From an uncultured Granulosicoccaceae bacterium (GTDB lineage Bacteria; Pseudomonadota; Gammaproteobacteria; Granulosicoccales; Granulosicoccaceae), in assembly GCA_938003855.1 (NCBI GenBank), contig CALKXD010000218.1, positions 1 to 64,000 of the forward strand: 64,000 bases of DNA, written 5' to 3'. The position numbers were made by a program, and so were the translations under genes. Position 1 is the stretch's first letter, and each line of letters starts with the position of its first letter. The notes under the pieces are model-generated. The model was not told the DNA's origin and searched no databases. It saw only the letters and a program-made list of their open reading frames with translations. Shown here piece after piece: positions 1 through 8,664 of this stretch.

Positions 1-115
1 TAGCAACGTCGACAGTGGGTATGGTGATTTCAATGGTGGTCAATGATGTGAATTGCTTGTTTGGGCTATAGGTACAGGATCGGCGTGTATTTACCGGTGA
101 TCTCGCAGAGCATGT

Positions 116-547
116 TTATTTGTGCGTCAGGGATTTTTGCATAAACCATCGGCAGTGCGATGGAGGGTGTTGCTGCGGTGTGTTACAGAGCTTGCCAAAT
201 TCCGCATAACCGAGTCTGCTGTAGAAGATCTTTGCTGTCGGGTTAGAGGTATCCAGCCAGGCCGAGTGGCAGCCTGTGCTGCGGCCCTTGGCTTCGGCCC
301 TATTCATCAGCGATCGACCCAGACCTTTTCCACGATGCGCCTGATCTACCCACAGGGTTTTGATAAGCAGCCAGCTGTAAGAAGTGCTGGCGGTCAGGCC
401 ACCGGCCAGCGTGTCATTGTGGTCTCTCAGTGCTAACACGATAGACTGGTTTTCGGCCTGTTTAAGGCTGGCTTGCAGCGATGCCAGTAGTTGGTTCTCT
501 ATAGCCACGGCGACGGTGTTGTCGGAATCTTCTATGCGAAAAGTCAT
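116..547 (-). CDS. GNAT-family N-acetyltransferase
   Basis: Predicted cytosolic acetyl-CoA-dependent N-acetyltransferase of 143 residues, the usual size for a single GNAT domain. The acetyl-CoA pyrophosphate-binding motif is visible as HRGKGLG (about residues 71-77), preceded by the beta-strand LIKTLWVD and followed by the long helix SLMNRAEAKGR. The C-terminal part ARIFYSRLGY-like stretch (TAKIFYSRLGYAEFG, about 104-118) is the typical end of the fold. The acceptor substrate cannot be read from sequence. It stands alone: the next gene on the same strand ends 290 bases upstream, with nothing recognisable between. The fold is clear, the substrate unknown. Confidence 0.85.
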   Translation of the reverse strand: MTFRIEDSDNTVAVAIENQLLASLQASLKQAENQSIVLALRDHNDTLAGGLTASTSYSWLLIKTLWVDQAHRGKGLGRSLMNRAEAKGRSTGCHSAWLDTSNPTAKIFYSRLGYAEFGKLCNTPQQHPPSHCRWFMQKSLTHK

Positions 548-839
548 GCTGGAGTTCCCTCAGGGTAAGACCACGGGTGTTGTCGCAAGTGAGGTGCGCT
601 GGCCGGGTGCTTCTGCCGCCGGCGCGAGGCAAACGGCTGCCCGCAGAACCACATCGGCGATCGGATCTATCCGCCGGTCGCCGTGCTGGTGTCTTCAGGT
701 AAAGGTTACAGCAAAGCTGGATCGCAACGGCCTGCCATCGTTTCGTTCTATGGTCATAGCCGTCACGGTTCCATGCCTGTGTGCAGCAGCTGTACGTGCA
801 CGCCCGGTCTGTGAAGGCTGCCGGAGGAATGGTCGGGGT

Positions 840-2162
840 TTAGTTACTGCGATAAACGTTGAAGCGATTCAACGTAAATGTGCCCGTACCCCAGAAGGTC
901 TCAGTGCCAATTTCTATCGCCCCCATGCAGGCGTTATCTGCCATTCGCGGGACACCAAAAGAAGGCCCGTTGAATCGAGACCAGTTGACAAAAGCATTCC
1001 AGTCCAGCGTGCCGCTGTTACCCGGTGCCGTGGCGACGAAGGCAACGTATGCCCAGCCGAGTTGCGGGTTGATGTAGACATCCCAGTCCTGCCCACTCAG
1101 TGTAACGCGTGTGACCGGCGTGCCAGGTGTGCGAATGGTTGGTACACCGACCCAAACCATCATTTCATACTGTTTGTTGTGTTCTTCGGCTTCGCAACTC
1201 GTGTGGAAAAAAGACTCCAGTGCAACATTGCGCTCGACCTGGCCGGTTTCGGAATAATTGTACTCTACATAGTATTGCGGCATGCGATCGACCAGCACCG
1301 GTAAGCCGGTTTGTGCGACAGTGCCAGAGCTGTTGTACCTGGTTTTGCGACCGTAATAGACCTGCGGGTAGGACTTTACCGCGTACTCATTGCCCTGGTC
1401 GCGAGGTAGCCAGTTATAGTCCCACTTTGCGACATAGTTGCCGGCGTTTCCGGTGAGCTCGACGCACTGCGACCAGTTGTCAGAGAAAACCGCGCCATCG
1501 TTCCAGGTGTTGTTCTGCAGCACGTAGTTACCGTAAGGGATTTCAAGCCACGGTATGCAGCTGCGCTGGTTCAGCAGTGGCTGATTGGCGGTGGCGGTGA
1601 CGCCATTGACCACGACGCAGGTCCGGTTGTTTTCAAAACCAAAACCGGTATTGCCGGCATCGCTGGCGTCGGTCAGGCAGATCGGGTGGCCATTGCTAAA
1701 GCCAGGTGTCGCTGCTGCAACCGGGGCCGGTGCATTGCCGGCTGGGATGCTGGTGTTGCTTGCAGCGGTGCTGTTGCCGGTCGTTGAACTCACGACACAG
1801 CTGCGCTGATTCTCCCATCCCCAGCCATCGCCGTCACTATCAGATGACAGATGCAAACAGGCTGGCACCGATGTATTGGTGGAATTATTGTCAACAAAAT
1901 TATTAACAGCAGACTGCGACGTGAACGTGGTGCTGGAGGAAGACCCGTTCAGGTGATAGCTGGCGCACAGCCAGCGCCCGTCAATCAGGTCGCAATCTAT
2001 CCGGGGGGCTGAGCATTGCTGCTGATAGGATGCTCGGGCCGCGTCGAGCGTGTTAGCGCTGGCGATGCAGCTGCTGTTATCTGTCTGGGTATATCCGGTT
2101 ACGGGTAAAACCAGCAAAAATACAGTAGCTGCCAGAGTACCGAGCAGGCGTTGTCGCCACAT
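840..2162 (-). CDS. Secreted GH12-type endoglucanase/xyloglucanase with CBM10-like repeats
   Basis: Predicted exported beta-glucanase of 440 residues. A signal peptide (about 1-25, ending GYTQ) is followed by a Cys-rich region. This carries two related repeats, GDGWGWENQRSCVV (about 111-124) and NTGFGFENNRTCVV (about 171-184), whose GWGWEN-x-x-SC pattern resembles the cellulose-binding CBM10 module. From about residue 200 to the end the sequence matches the GH12 jelly-roll: VKSYPQVYYG, then QYEMMVWVG with candidate nucleophile Glu333, then AIEIGTETFWGTG with candidate acid/base Glu421. GH12 enzymes cut beta-1,4-glucan or xyloglucan; the exact substrate is not readable. No other glycoside hydrolase is nearby, so this is a stand-alone secreted depolymerase. 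Family assignment is from remembered motifs. Confidence 0.8.
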   Translation of the reverse strand: MWRQRLLGTLAATVFLLVLPVTGYTQTDNSSCIASANTLDAARASYQQQCSAPRIDCDLIDGRWLCASYHLNGSSSSTTFTSQSAVNNFVDNNSTNTSVPACLHLSSDSDGDGWGWENQRSCVVSSTTGNSTAASNTSIPAGNAPAPVAAATPGFSNGHPICLTDASDAGNTGFGFENNRTCVVVNGVTATANQPLLNQRSCIPWLEIPYGNYVLQNNTWNDGAVFSDNWSQCVELTGNAGNYVAKWDYNWLPRDQGNEYAVKSYPQVYYGRKTRYNSSGTVAQTGLPVLVDRMPQYYVEYNYSETGQVERNVALESFFHTSCEAEEHNKQYEMMVWVGVPTIRTPGTPVTRVTLSGQDWDVYINPQLGWAYVAFVATAPGNSGTLDWNAFVNWSRFNGPSFGVPRMADNACMGAIEIGTETFWGTGTFTLNRFNVYRSN

Positions 2163-2308
2163 AAGAGGTCAACCAAGTTGAAGGGAAACGCATCTTGGAT
2201 AACTGTCCGTTCTATTAAATGGAACCAGTTCACAGTTTTTTACACTATGGGAAGCAGTAGCCATTACCAGACTGTAGCGTTGCTCAATCGGCCCTTTTTT
2301 GTATCAAA

Positions 2309-3937
2309 TCAGGGTGAAATGTGTACACCGAGTGCAACACCATCGTGACCGGGGTCGGCACCGCCGTCCAGTTTCCCCTGATCAATGCGAATGCCGTGGA
2401 CAGCGGCAATACCAAAAGTGTGCGCGCTGCGCTGCACGTCGTAGCCCATCTCACGCAGGGGCTCAACGGTGTAGTCGGGAATGCGGTTCATGATATCAAT
2501 CACATCGCTGGTGCTGGAAAATCGCGGAGCAGATACGGCGTCGCTCATGGTCATGTCGAAATCGATCACATTAAGCAGCGCCTGAAGCACGCCCATGGCG
2601 ATCTGTGTGCCACCGGGTGCGCCAATGACAATGTGCGGTTCACCGGCTTTGAACACCATCGTGGGACAAACCGAGCTGAAACGGCTCTTACCCGGTGCTA
2701 TCGAACCGGCGCGACCCGGGCGTGGATCAAAAACCCCCATGCAGCCGTTGTACATGAATCCGAGACCGTCACTGATAACCCCCGACGGCATGCCCAGAGA
2801 ATGCGTCATCGTGACGCAGTTGCCGGCAGCGTCCACAACGCTGACCTGCGTTGTATCGGGTGGCTCCGGTTTCGACTGTGAGCCCAGCCTTGTCACGCTG
2901 AGCTTCTGGTGGTTTTGTATTTTGCCGGCAAGTTCGCTGGCGTATTGCTTGTCGAGCAGTCGCTCCATCGGCACCGTGACAAAAGCCGGGTCACCGACAT
3001 GGGCGTCTTTGTCGGCGGTGGCGGCTTTCATCGCCTCGCAGACGATGCGAATGTACTCGCTGCTGTTATGGCCATAACCGGCAAGATCAAACGACTCCAG
3101 AATGTTCAGCATTTGCAGCAGCATGACACCGCCGCCGGGAGGGTGGTTGGTGTGCAGTTCCAGGCCGCGATAGCGGCCTTGCAGTGGTGCCGCGCGCAGG
3201 GTGCGGTAAGCACTAAGATCTTGCCGCGAGAGCAGGCCGCCGTGACTGTGCATGTCCATGGCAATCTGCTCGGCAATTTCGCCCTGGTAAAAGATCTCGG
3301 CACCGTGTCTGGCGATGCGTTCGAGCGTTGTGGCGAGGTCGGGGTTTATCACCTGATCGCCAATCTTTTTAACGCTGCCATCGGGCTGAAAATAAATATC
3401 GCGACCGGTTTTTGAGTAGCCCAGTCGATCAGTAATTTCAACGCGACCGAAGTCGGCTCCGTGCGTCCACCAGTGATAGACATGTGGACGTACCGCAAAG
3501 CCGGTTCTGGCCCGGGCGATGGCCGGTGCGCAGATGTCTGACCATTCCCAGCTGCCGTAGTCTCTGATTGCTTCGGAGTAGGCCAGCAGGCTGCCCGGCG
3601 TGGTTATGGCCTGATAGCCGAGATCATTGATGTTGTCGCGCAATACAAAACCGAAACCGTCTCGTGTTTCGCCCTCCAGCCGGTCAAGCCACATATCAGG
3701 TGTTGCGGCCATCGGTGTCTTGCCGTGAAAATCGATACAGGTGTGAACGCCTTTGCCGGGCAGGTAAATCTGGCAGCTGCCAAAGCCCGCAATACCACAC
3801 ATCTGCGGGTCGACCACACCTTGTACCAGTGCTGCTGCCATCGCCGCGTCGACGGCGTTACCGCCTTGCATCAGCACCCGTGCGCCGGCTTCTGAGGCTT
3901 CGGGCTGGGCGCAAACTATCATTGCATTCGATGACAC
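2309..3937 (-). CDS. ggt: Gamma-glutamyltransferase-family Ntn hydrolase
   Basis: Member of the gamma-glutamyltranspeptidase family (542 residues), which hydrolyses or transfers gamma-glutamyl groups of glutathione and related amides after autocatalytic cleavage. The N-terminal GGNAVDAAMAAAL block (about 25-37) is diagnostic. The cleavage and nucleophile site is DTTQVSVVD (361-369), by alignment with E. coli making Thr362 the nucleophile of the small subunit. The usual TTH is TTQ here, and the usual PPSSGG loop appears as NHPPGGG (about 264-270), so specificity may differ from classical GGT. No signal peptide is visible, unlike periplasmic GGTs, so it is probably cytosolic (YwrD or acylase-like branch). 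It is transcribed away from the haemoglobin gene across a 274-base gap. Confidence 0.85.
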   Translation of the reverse strand: MSSNAMIVCAQPEASEAGARVLMQGGNAVDAAMAAALVQGVVDPQMCGIAGFGSCQIYLPGKGVHTCIDFHGKTPMAATPDMWLDRLEGETRDGFGFVLRDNINDLGYQAITTPGSLLAYSEAIRDYGSWEWSDICAPAIARARTGFAVRPHVYHWWTHGADFGRVEITDRLGYSKTGRDIYFQPDGSVKKIGDQVINPDLATTLERIARHGAEIFYQGEIAEQIAMDMHSHGGLLSRQDLSAYRTLRAAPLQGRYRGLELHTNHPPGGGVMLLQMLNILESFDLAGYGHNSSEYIRIVCEAMKAATADKDAHVGDPAFVTVPMERLLDKQYASELAGKIQNHQKLSVTRLGSQSKPEPPDTTQVSVVDAAGNCVTMTHSLGMPSGVISDGLGFMYNGCMGVFDPRPGRAGSIAPGKSRFSSVCPTMVFKAGEPHIVIGAPGGTQIAMGVLQALLNVIDFDMTMSDAVSAPRFSSTSDVIDIMNRIPDYTVEPLREMGYDVQRSAHTFGIAAVHGIRIDQGKLDGGADPGHDGVALGVHISP

Positions 3938-4211
3938 GATGGCCTTTCCTCTCTTACGCTACGCGGTCAATATAAGCGAGAGCGGTATGAGACTACAACA
4001 GTCACAGATGAATCCAACGGCGGGGAAGGCGTAACGGGTTTATTGACTTGCTTGATAAAGACATGGCAAATACCCACTTTGATCAGTGCGCAGACGGCAT
4101 TGGCTTTCGTGCAGTGACAATCTATGTGGTTTGAGCGGTTGCGACGAAGACCGGCTGCTGTTGCAATAGAACCGTTTATAACACAGACCCCAGGTATGCA
4201 GACCAGCAACT

Positions 4212-4967
4212 ATGACCCGTATCAACCAACAGCGGCACCCGACCGACAATGGCTATCTGACAGAAAAAATTCGCAGCCAGTATATTGCTAATGCGGTGGC
4301 CGGCGACCTGCTGCCGGAGAACGCTCATAGAATGGCAGCACTGGTATCACTGGATGCCTCCGATAACCCGGCAGAGCCTATTCAGTTCTGGCAATTGTAC
4401 TCGGTGCTCGGGCAGGACCGTATCGTTAATATCGTGCGTAGTTTTTACCAGAGAGTATTTCATGATGAAAACTGGTTTCAGTCAGTTTTTGCACGCGTCG
4501 GCGGGATTAATCACCATGTAAATACGCAATCGGCGATGTGGATCGATGTGATGGGGGGCGGGCCGGCCTACCACGGTGGTGAGTATCGGCTCAGTTTTCA
4601 CCACACCCACAATGCGATGCAACTGATGAATGATAAAGGCGCTAAGCGCTGGGTGAAGTTAATGGTCGAGACGCTCGATGATAGATCGATTGATATGACG
4701 GATGACCCCCGGGTACGGCCAGCTATTAACACTTTTCTATCGCATTTTTTCGCCAAGTACGCCGACGAATTTAATTTCAGTAATACCGCTGTGTTCGGGG
4801 AGACTAACGGTGCGGTAAAGCGCAAAATTAATCTGATGAAGTTAACCGACGATGAAATCTCGTCGCTGTCGGTGACCGACTTAAAGCAAGCGCTAAGCAC
4901 CCGTGGTATTGATGTTGATCTTTATCCGGACAAAGCCGCGCTGGTCAGTAAAGCATTGCGGCTCTAG
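4212..4967 (+). CDS. Group II-like truncated haemoglobin with C-terminal SAP-like motif
   Basis: 251-residue protein. The central part (about 57-190) reads as a 2-over-2 truncated haemoglobin: FWQLYSVLGQDRIVNIVRSFYQRVF, then MGGGPAYHGGEYRLSFHHTH, where one of His130/131/133 should be the proximal haem ligand, then a C-terminal helix HFFAKYADEF. Such globins bind O2 or NO for detoxification or redox chemistry. A 45-residue N-terminal extension and a tail LSVTDLKQALSTRGIDVDLY...KAALVSKAL (about 219-249) are extra. The tail has the helix-turn-helix pattern of a SAP nucleic-acid-binding motif. It converges on the aconitase X gene 46 bases downstream. Globin call is good; the SAP call is tentative. 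Confidence 0.7.
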   Translation: MTRINQQRHPTDNGYLTEKIRSQYIANAVAGDLLPENAHRMAALVSLDASDNPAEPIQFWQLYSVLGQDRIVNIVRSFYQRVFHDENWFQSVFARVGGINHHVNTQSAMWIDVMGGGPAYHGGEYRLSFHHTHNAMQLMNDKGAKRWVKLMVETLDDRSIDMTDDPRVRPAINTFLSHFFAKYADEFNFSNTAVFGETNGAVKRKINLMKLTDDEISSLSVTDLKQALSTRGIDVDLYPDKAALVSKALRL

Positions 4968-5013
4968 CGATATCAGTGCCGATGCATTGCACCGCTACGT
5001 TTGATGCCGGGTT

Positions 5014-6756
5014 CTATAAATCCGGTTCTGTCGTACTGGTTAGCCAGAACGGATCTTGACAGGTGTGGGTGCCACTGCAGGCGGCGTCGACGCAGTGGGC
5101 CAGGGTGTCAAAATAGATTTGCCGGTTTACCAGACCCGGTGCATAGTGCGCGTACTTTCCGGAGTTTGTCATCAGAACGCCGCCGCCGACAGGGATGACC
5201 GGCTCCGTCAGCATGCACCAGCAGGTGTCAGTAATAAACTCGACGCCAAACTGCTCCAACGGTGTCACCAGGTCGGCCTGGTTGGCGGCGGTGTGGATAG
5301 CCCGGCCAAGCGTTACATAGAGTTTTGTGTCCGGATGTTTCTGCTTCCCTGCACACAGTGAAGCCAGTGTCTGGCACTCGGTCAGTGAAAAGTGCGGGTT
5401 GCCTAGGCACACGGCACTGACGGTGGTGTCGGTGGCTGAATTCAGCTCGTGCCAGCTGCCAAGTAAATCTGTATTGCTGACGCGCAGCGGTGGCGTGTGG
5501 TGGGTTCGCATGTGTACATCGGCACTGTCGGCTTCCGGCGTAACGCCGTACAAGTGAAACATGGCACTGGACGATGTGGTCGCAAAAGCGGCACTGAATG
5601 CTTTTAAGTTATCGCTGGTGGGTGCTGTTTTGTCGAGCCCGTACACTATGGGTACATCGTTCTCTGCCAGCAGGCCGATATGATAGCCGAGCAATGGCCA
5701 GTAGGCATCGCTGCTTTGCAGTGGCGTTTCAACGGCAATTGAGCAGGTCGGCAGACGCCCGGCATCAAGGTGGCAGCCGCTCGATGGCGCACGTCCGGTC
5801 AAGGCGATGCAGATATCTATAAAGTCAGCATATTTGAGGGTACGCGCGCCAAGCACACTATTGGCATAGACCACGGCATTTGATTCGGCCCAGACAATCT
5901 GCTCACCGCGTGCGGGAGCGGTGTCGAGCAGGTACGGTGCGCAGGTATAGCTGAGTTGCGCGCCCATCTTCATGTAGGCGTCACCCAGTGCGCTGGCCGG
6001 TGACCCGAAGTCGGGATCGATACCCTGTTGCCGCCAGCGGCGCTGGTCGACAGAGATAGAGTTCAGAGTGGTTGGCACTCGAACGCGTGCTCCCCACTCG
6101 ACCAGACGGGTGGCAAACAACAGGCTGGACGGACCATTATAGACGCAACCATCGATATGCGCCTGTGTCACGTCAATAAGTTCGCGAGCGCCTTGTATTT
6201 CTGCCATTCGGGTGATTACCTGCATGGCAACCTGCGCTGCTCTACCGTGTTCACCGTTTAACAATGCCTCATCGATCGAGGACATTTTCAATGAATAATT
6301 GTTGCGGTGGGTATCGTCCATGGCTGGTGAATGATCAGTGCCGGATGCAACTATCAGCCGTTGTTGATTCAGGGACACCTGTTGACCGTTTTGCAGTTGC
6401 TCGAAATCCATTTTATTAAGTTGCAGCACCGGCAGGGATCGCTCAAACATAACGTCCGCGATCACCACACCAAGCGTCAGGATTTCTTCTGGTTCAGAGA
6501 ATACCAGTGCAGCCGGGGCCTTATTGTTGAGGATCAACTCAAGCAACACACTGCTGCCGGTGCATGACCCCCGGCCACCGGGAATAGCCAGCACTTTGCC
6601 TGCGACATTCTGACCTTTCAGTGGATGGTGCTGATCGATAACATCACCGGTGACCGGGCTGACGCCACCCCAGAAACTCAGTGGGATATCTGAGCGCAGT
6701 ACTGTGCCCTGCGCTGCACCGTCGACCAGACTGCGGCCTGTAAGGGGGGTAATCAT
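5014..6756 (-). CDS. Fused aconitase X (AcnX) dehydratase, swivel plus catalytic domains
   Basis: 580-residue single-chain aconitase X. The small swivel domain (DUF126) comes first (about 1-135): GGVSPVTGDVIDQHHPLKG, then GRGSCTGSSVLLELILN (61-77) with the conserved serine. The large catalytic domain (DUF521) follows (about 150-560), with VRVPTTLNSISVD, GRAPSSGCHLDAGRLP and several Cys residues that could ligate an iron-sulphur cluster. Known AcnX enzymes dehydrate cis-3-hydroxy-L-proline (bacterial type II, including fused forms) or mevalonate 5-phosphate (archaeal type I). The first is the likelier role here, but no proline racemase or ketimine reductase is adjacent. It lies 55 bases downstream of cutC on the same strand, possibly in one operon with the kinase. 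Confidence 0.8.
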   Translation of the reverse strand: MITPLTGRSLVDGAAQGTVLRSDIPLSFWGGVSPVTGDVIDQHHPLKGQNVAGKVLAIPGGRGSCTGSSVLLELILNNKAPAALVFSEPEEILTLGVVIADVMFERSLPVLQLNKMDFEQLQNGQQVSLNQQRLIVASGTDHSPAMDDTHRNNYSLKMSSIDEALLNGEHGRAAQVAMQVITRMAEIQGARELIDVTQAHIDGCVYNGPSSLLFATRLVEWGARVRVPTTLNSISVDQRRWRQQGIDPDFGSPASALGDAYMKMGAQLSYTCAPYLLDTAPARGEQIVWAESNAVVYANSVLGARTLKYADFIDICIALTGRAPSSGCHLDAGRLPTCSIAVETPLQSSDAYWPLLGYHIGLLAENDVPIVYGLDKTAPTSDNLKAFSAAFATTSSSAMFHLYGVTPEADSADVHMRTHHTPPLRVSNTDLLGSWHELNSATDTTVSAVCLGNPHFSLTECQTLASLCAGKQKHPDTKLYVTLGRAIHTAANQADLVTPLEQFGVEFITDTCWCMLTEPVIPVGGGVLMTNSGKYAHYAPGLVNRQIYFDTLAHCVDAACSGTHTCQDPFWLTSTTEPDL

Positions 6757-6811
6757 AAGGAACAGCCTGCGCGGGTGGTGTTTAACGTTCTATTTATTTG
6801 CATGGTGAGGT

Positions 6812-7549
6812 TCAGTCGGCAAGAGTAGATAACAGTGTTTTAAATTGCCTGACCAGCATGGCATCGGTACCGGCAGAGTCGCTTGCAGCAAAGCCCATCG
6901 ATACCAGTTGCTGATCGTTCTTCCGCAGGATACTGCACGACGAATGAAATGATCGAATCCCGACTCGCGCGATTGGTTTGACCAGCGCAGGCGAAAGGCC
7001 GGCGCCGGCGATAATATTGATTCTGCCCTCGGCCTGTCGGTGCAGCTTTGCCAGTTGATCAATACCGTGTTCAACACTGATTGTGCCGCCGGACGTGAGA
7101 ACATTATTGAATCCGAGCTCGACGGCCTGCTCCAGCGCCTGTAGTGGGTCCGGTACAGTATCTATAACTCTGTGCAGGGTTTTTTTCATTGTCCCCGCTG
7201 TGCGGCACAGAGTGGCCAGTGTGTTGATATCGAGCGTGCCGTCGGCGTTGCTGGCGCCCAGCACAACACCGCTGAGGTCAGTGTGCTGTGCTGTTTCGAT
7301 ATCGCTGCACATGATTTGGAGCTCATCGCCGGTGAAGCAGAAATCCCCCGGTCGTGGGCGAATCAACGCGTATACCGGCATTGGCAGGGATGCCGCTAGT
7401 TGCATCAGGCCCAGGCTTGGTGTCAGTCCGCCAAGCGCCAGTGCCGAGCACAATTCTATTCGATCAGCCCCACCGGTCAGGCTGGCTTGCAGCCCGTCGG
7501 CGCTATCCACACAGACTTCCAGGGTTGTGGTGCTAACTGCCACGAGCAT
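6812..7549 (-). CDS. cutC: CutC family protein
   Basis: TIM-barrel protein of the CutC family (245 residues from this start). Visible family blocks are LEVCVDSADGLQASLTGGADRIELCSAL, GGLTPSLGLM, YALIRPRPGDFCFT, TLHRVIDTVPDP and NNVLTSGG. CutC was named for copper tolerance in E. coli, but that role is disputed and the biochemical activity remains uncertain. The reading frame stays open upstream to 7615, yet homology starts at MLVAVSTTTLEVC. I therefore place the start at the ATG at 7547-7549, giving a 17-base overlap with the end of the sugar-kinase gene. That overlap suggests translational coupling, and a carbohydrate-linked role is as plausible as copper handling. Confidence 0.85.
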   Translation of the reverse strand: MLVAVSTTTLEVCVDSADGLQASLTGGADRIELCSALALGGLTPSLGLMQLAASLPMPVYALIRPRPGDFCFTGDELQIMCSDIETAQHTDLSGVVLGASNADGTLDINTLATLCRTAGTMKKTLHRVIDTVPDPLQALEQAVELGFNNVLTSGGTISVEHGIDQLAKLHRQAEGRINIIAGAGLSPALVKPIARVGIRSFHSSCSILRKNDQQLVSMGFAASDSAGTDAMLVRQFKTLLSTLAD

Positions 7550-8435
7550 GCACTGCCGCACCGAGCAGGCCTTGTTCCGGGCCACTAACTGCAGCGTAGA
7601 GCAGGGGGGATGCACGACTGACCAGACGGCGACTATTGACTTCGCGGTCCAGCGCGCTGATCAAGCTGTCGTTACCGGCCAAACCGCCACCCACCGGTAC
7701 CACAGACGGGCCCAGTAGGTTGACCACACTGGCCAGTGCACCACCGACAATGTCGAGCCATACGTCAACGGTCTGCCCGGCCAGGCTGTCGCCCGCCTGC
7801 CATGCCTTTAGTATTTCAATGCTGGAGGCGTGGGTCGATGTTATTTGCTGATGCAGCCGTTCGAGACCGCGTGCCCCGCCAAAAACGTCGACGCAATTGT
7901 GCTGACCGCAGTTACAGAGCACAGCGGGAAGCGAGTAGCCGGTGCGTACCGTACTGGCCGGACCATGGCCCCACTCACCGGTGCCGCCATCGGGACTTTT
8001 GAGCACCCGCCCATCTATAACGACTCCACCGCCGATGCCAGTGCCGAGGATTATTGCCAGTACGACGGGGTGGCTCTGTGCGCCGCCGTAGACGGATTGT
8101 GCCAGTGCAAATGCGTCTGCGTCGTTAATCAGGGTAACCCGGCGTCCGAGTGCTTTTTGCAGATCGGTGGCCAGCGCTCTTCCCGACAGGCACGGGATGT
8201 TAGCGCAGGTAATGACACCGGTGTCTTGATGAATGACGCCGGCAATCGAAATACTGATGGCAGTACCATCGGCCGGGCTCAGCGCATTTAGCGCACTGCA
8301 GAACTTGCTAAAATCAGAGCGCGGTGTGACATCGCGAACGATGCCGGTGATGCGCCCATGCGCGCTGACATCGGCTGCTACGATTTTAGAACCGCCGATG
8401 TCAAAGCAGCGCAGGAGTGGAAGTTTGGCATTCAT
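7533..8435 (-). CDS. ROK-family sugar kinase (N-acetylglucosamine kinase-like)
   Basis: 300-residue ROK-family ATP-dependent sugar kinase. The N-terminal phosphate-1 motif FDIGGSKIVAADV (11-23) and the central ILGTGIGGGVVIDG block are clear. The ROK zinc-binding motif follows as CNCGQHNCVDVFGGARGLE. ROK kinases with this pattern phosphorylate N-acetylglucosamine, N-acetylmannosamine, glucose or fructose; NagK is the closest by eye. Together with the overlapping cutC it probably forms a two- or three-gene minus-strand operon with the aconitase X gene. The substrate is inferred only from family resemblance. Confidence 0.85.
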   Translation of the reverse strand: MNAKLPLLRCFDIGGSKIVAADVSAHGRITGIVRDVTPRSDFSKFCSALNALSPADGTAISISIAGVIHQDTGVITCANIPCLSGRALATDLQKALGRRVTLINDADAFALAQSVYGGAQSHPVVLAIILGTGIGGGVVIDGRVLKSPDGGTGEWGHGPASTVRTGYSLPAVLCNCGQHNCVDVFGGARGLERLHQQITSTHASSIEILKAWQAGDSLAGQTVDVWLDIVGGALASVVNLLGPSVVPVGGGLAGNDSLISALDREVNSRRLVSRASPLLYAAVSGPEQGLLGAAVHARGS

Positions 8436-8664
8436 CTGTGGCCGCAGTATATCTGTGTTGGCCGGACTGTGCGATGTTGTCGCTTGTCATCAGCCCGGCG
8501 CAGCGGTGGACGGCCGGACGCGGTTAAAATACGTTGATTTATATAGCGAAAATCTATACCGGTTGTATCAGGTGTCAGCGGTTTGTGCCGGTGGTATTCG
8601 TGTGGTGGTCATGGCCTGTTTTTCTGCGACGAACGATGCAGGGTTGGCGGCGTGACAGGTAAGC

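Noticed and set aside
384-1304. Long plus-strand open frame of about 306 codons over the GNAT and GH12 genes
   Set aside because: It runs antisense to two genes with strong family motifs, and its translation is rich in Arg, Cys and Ala without any domain pattern.
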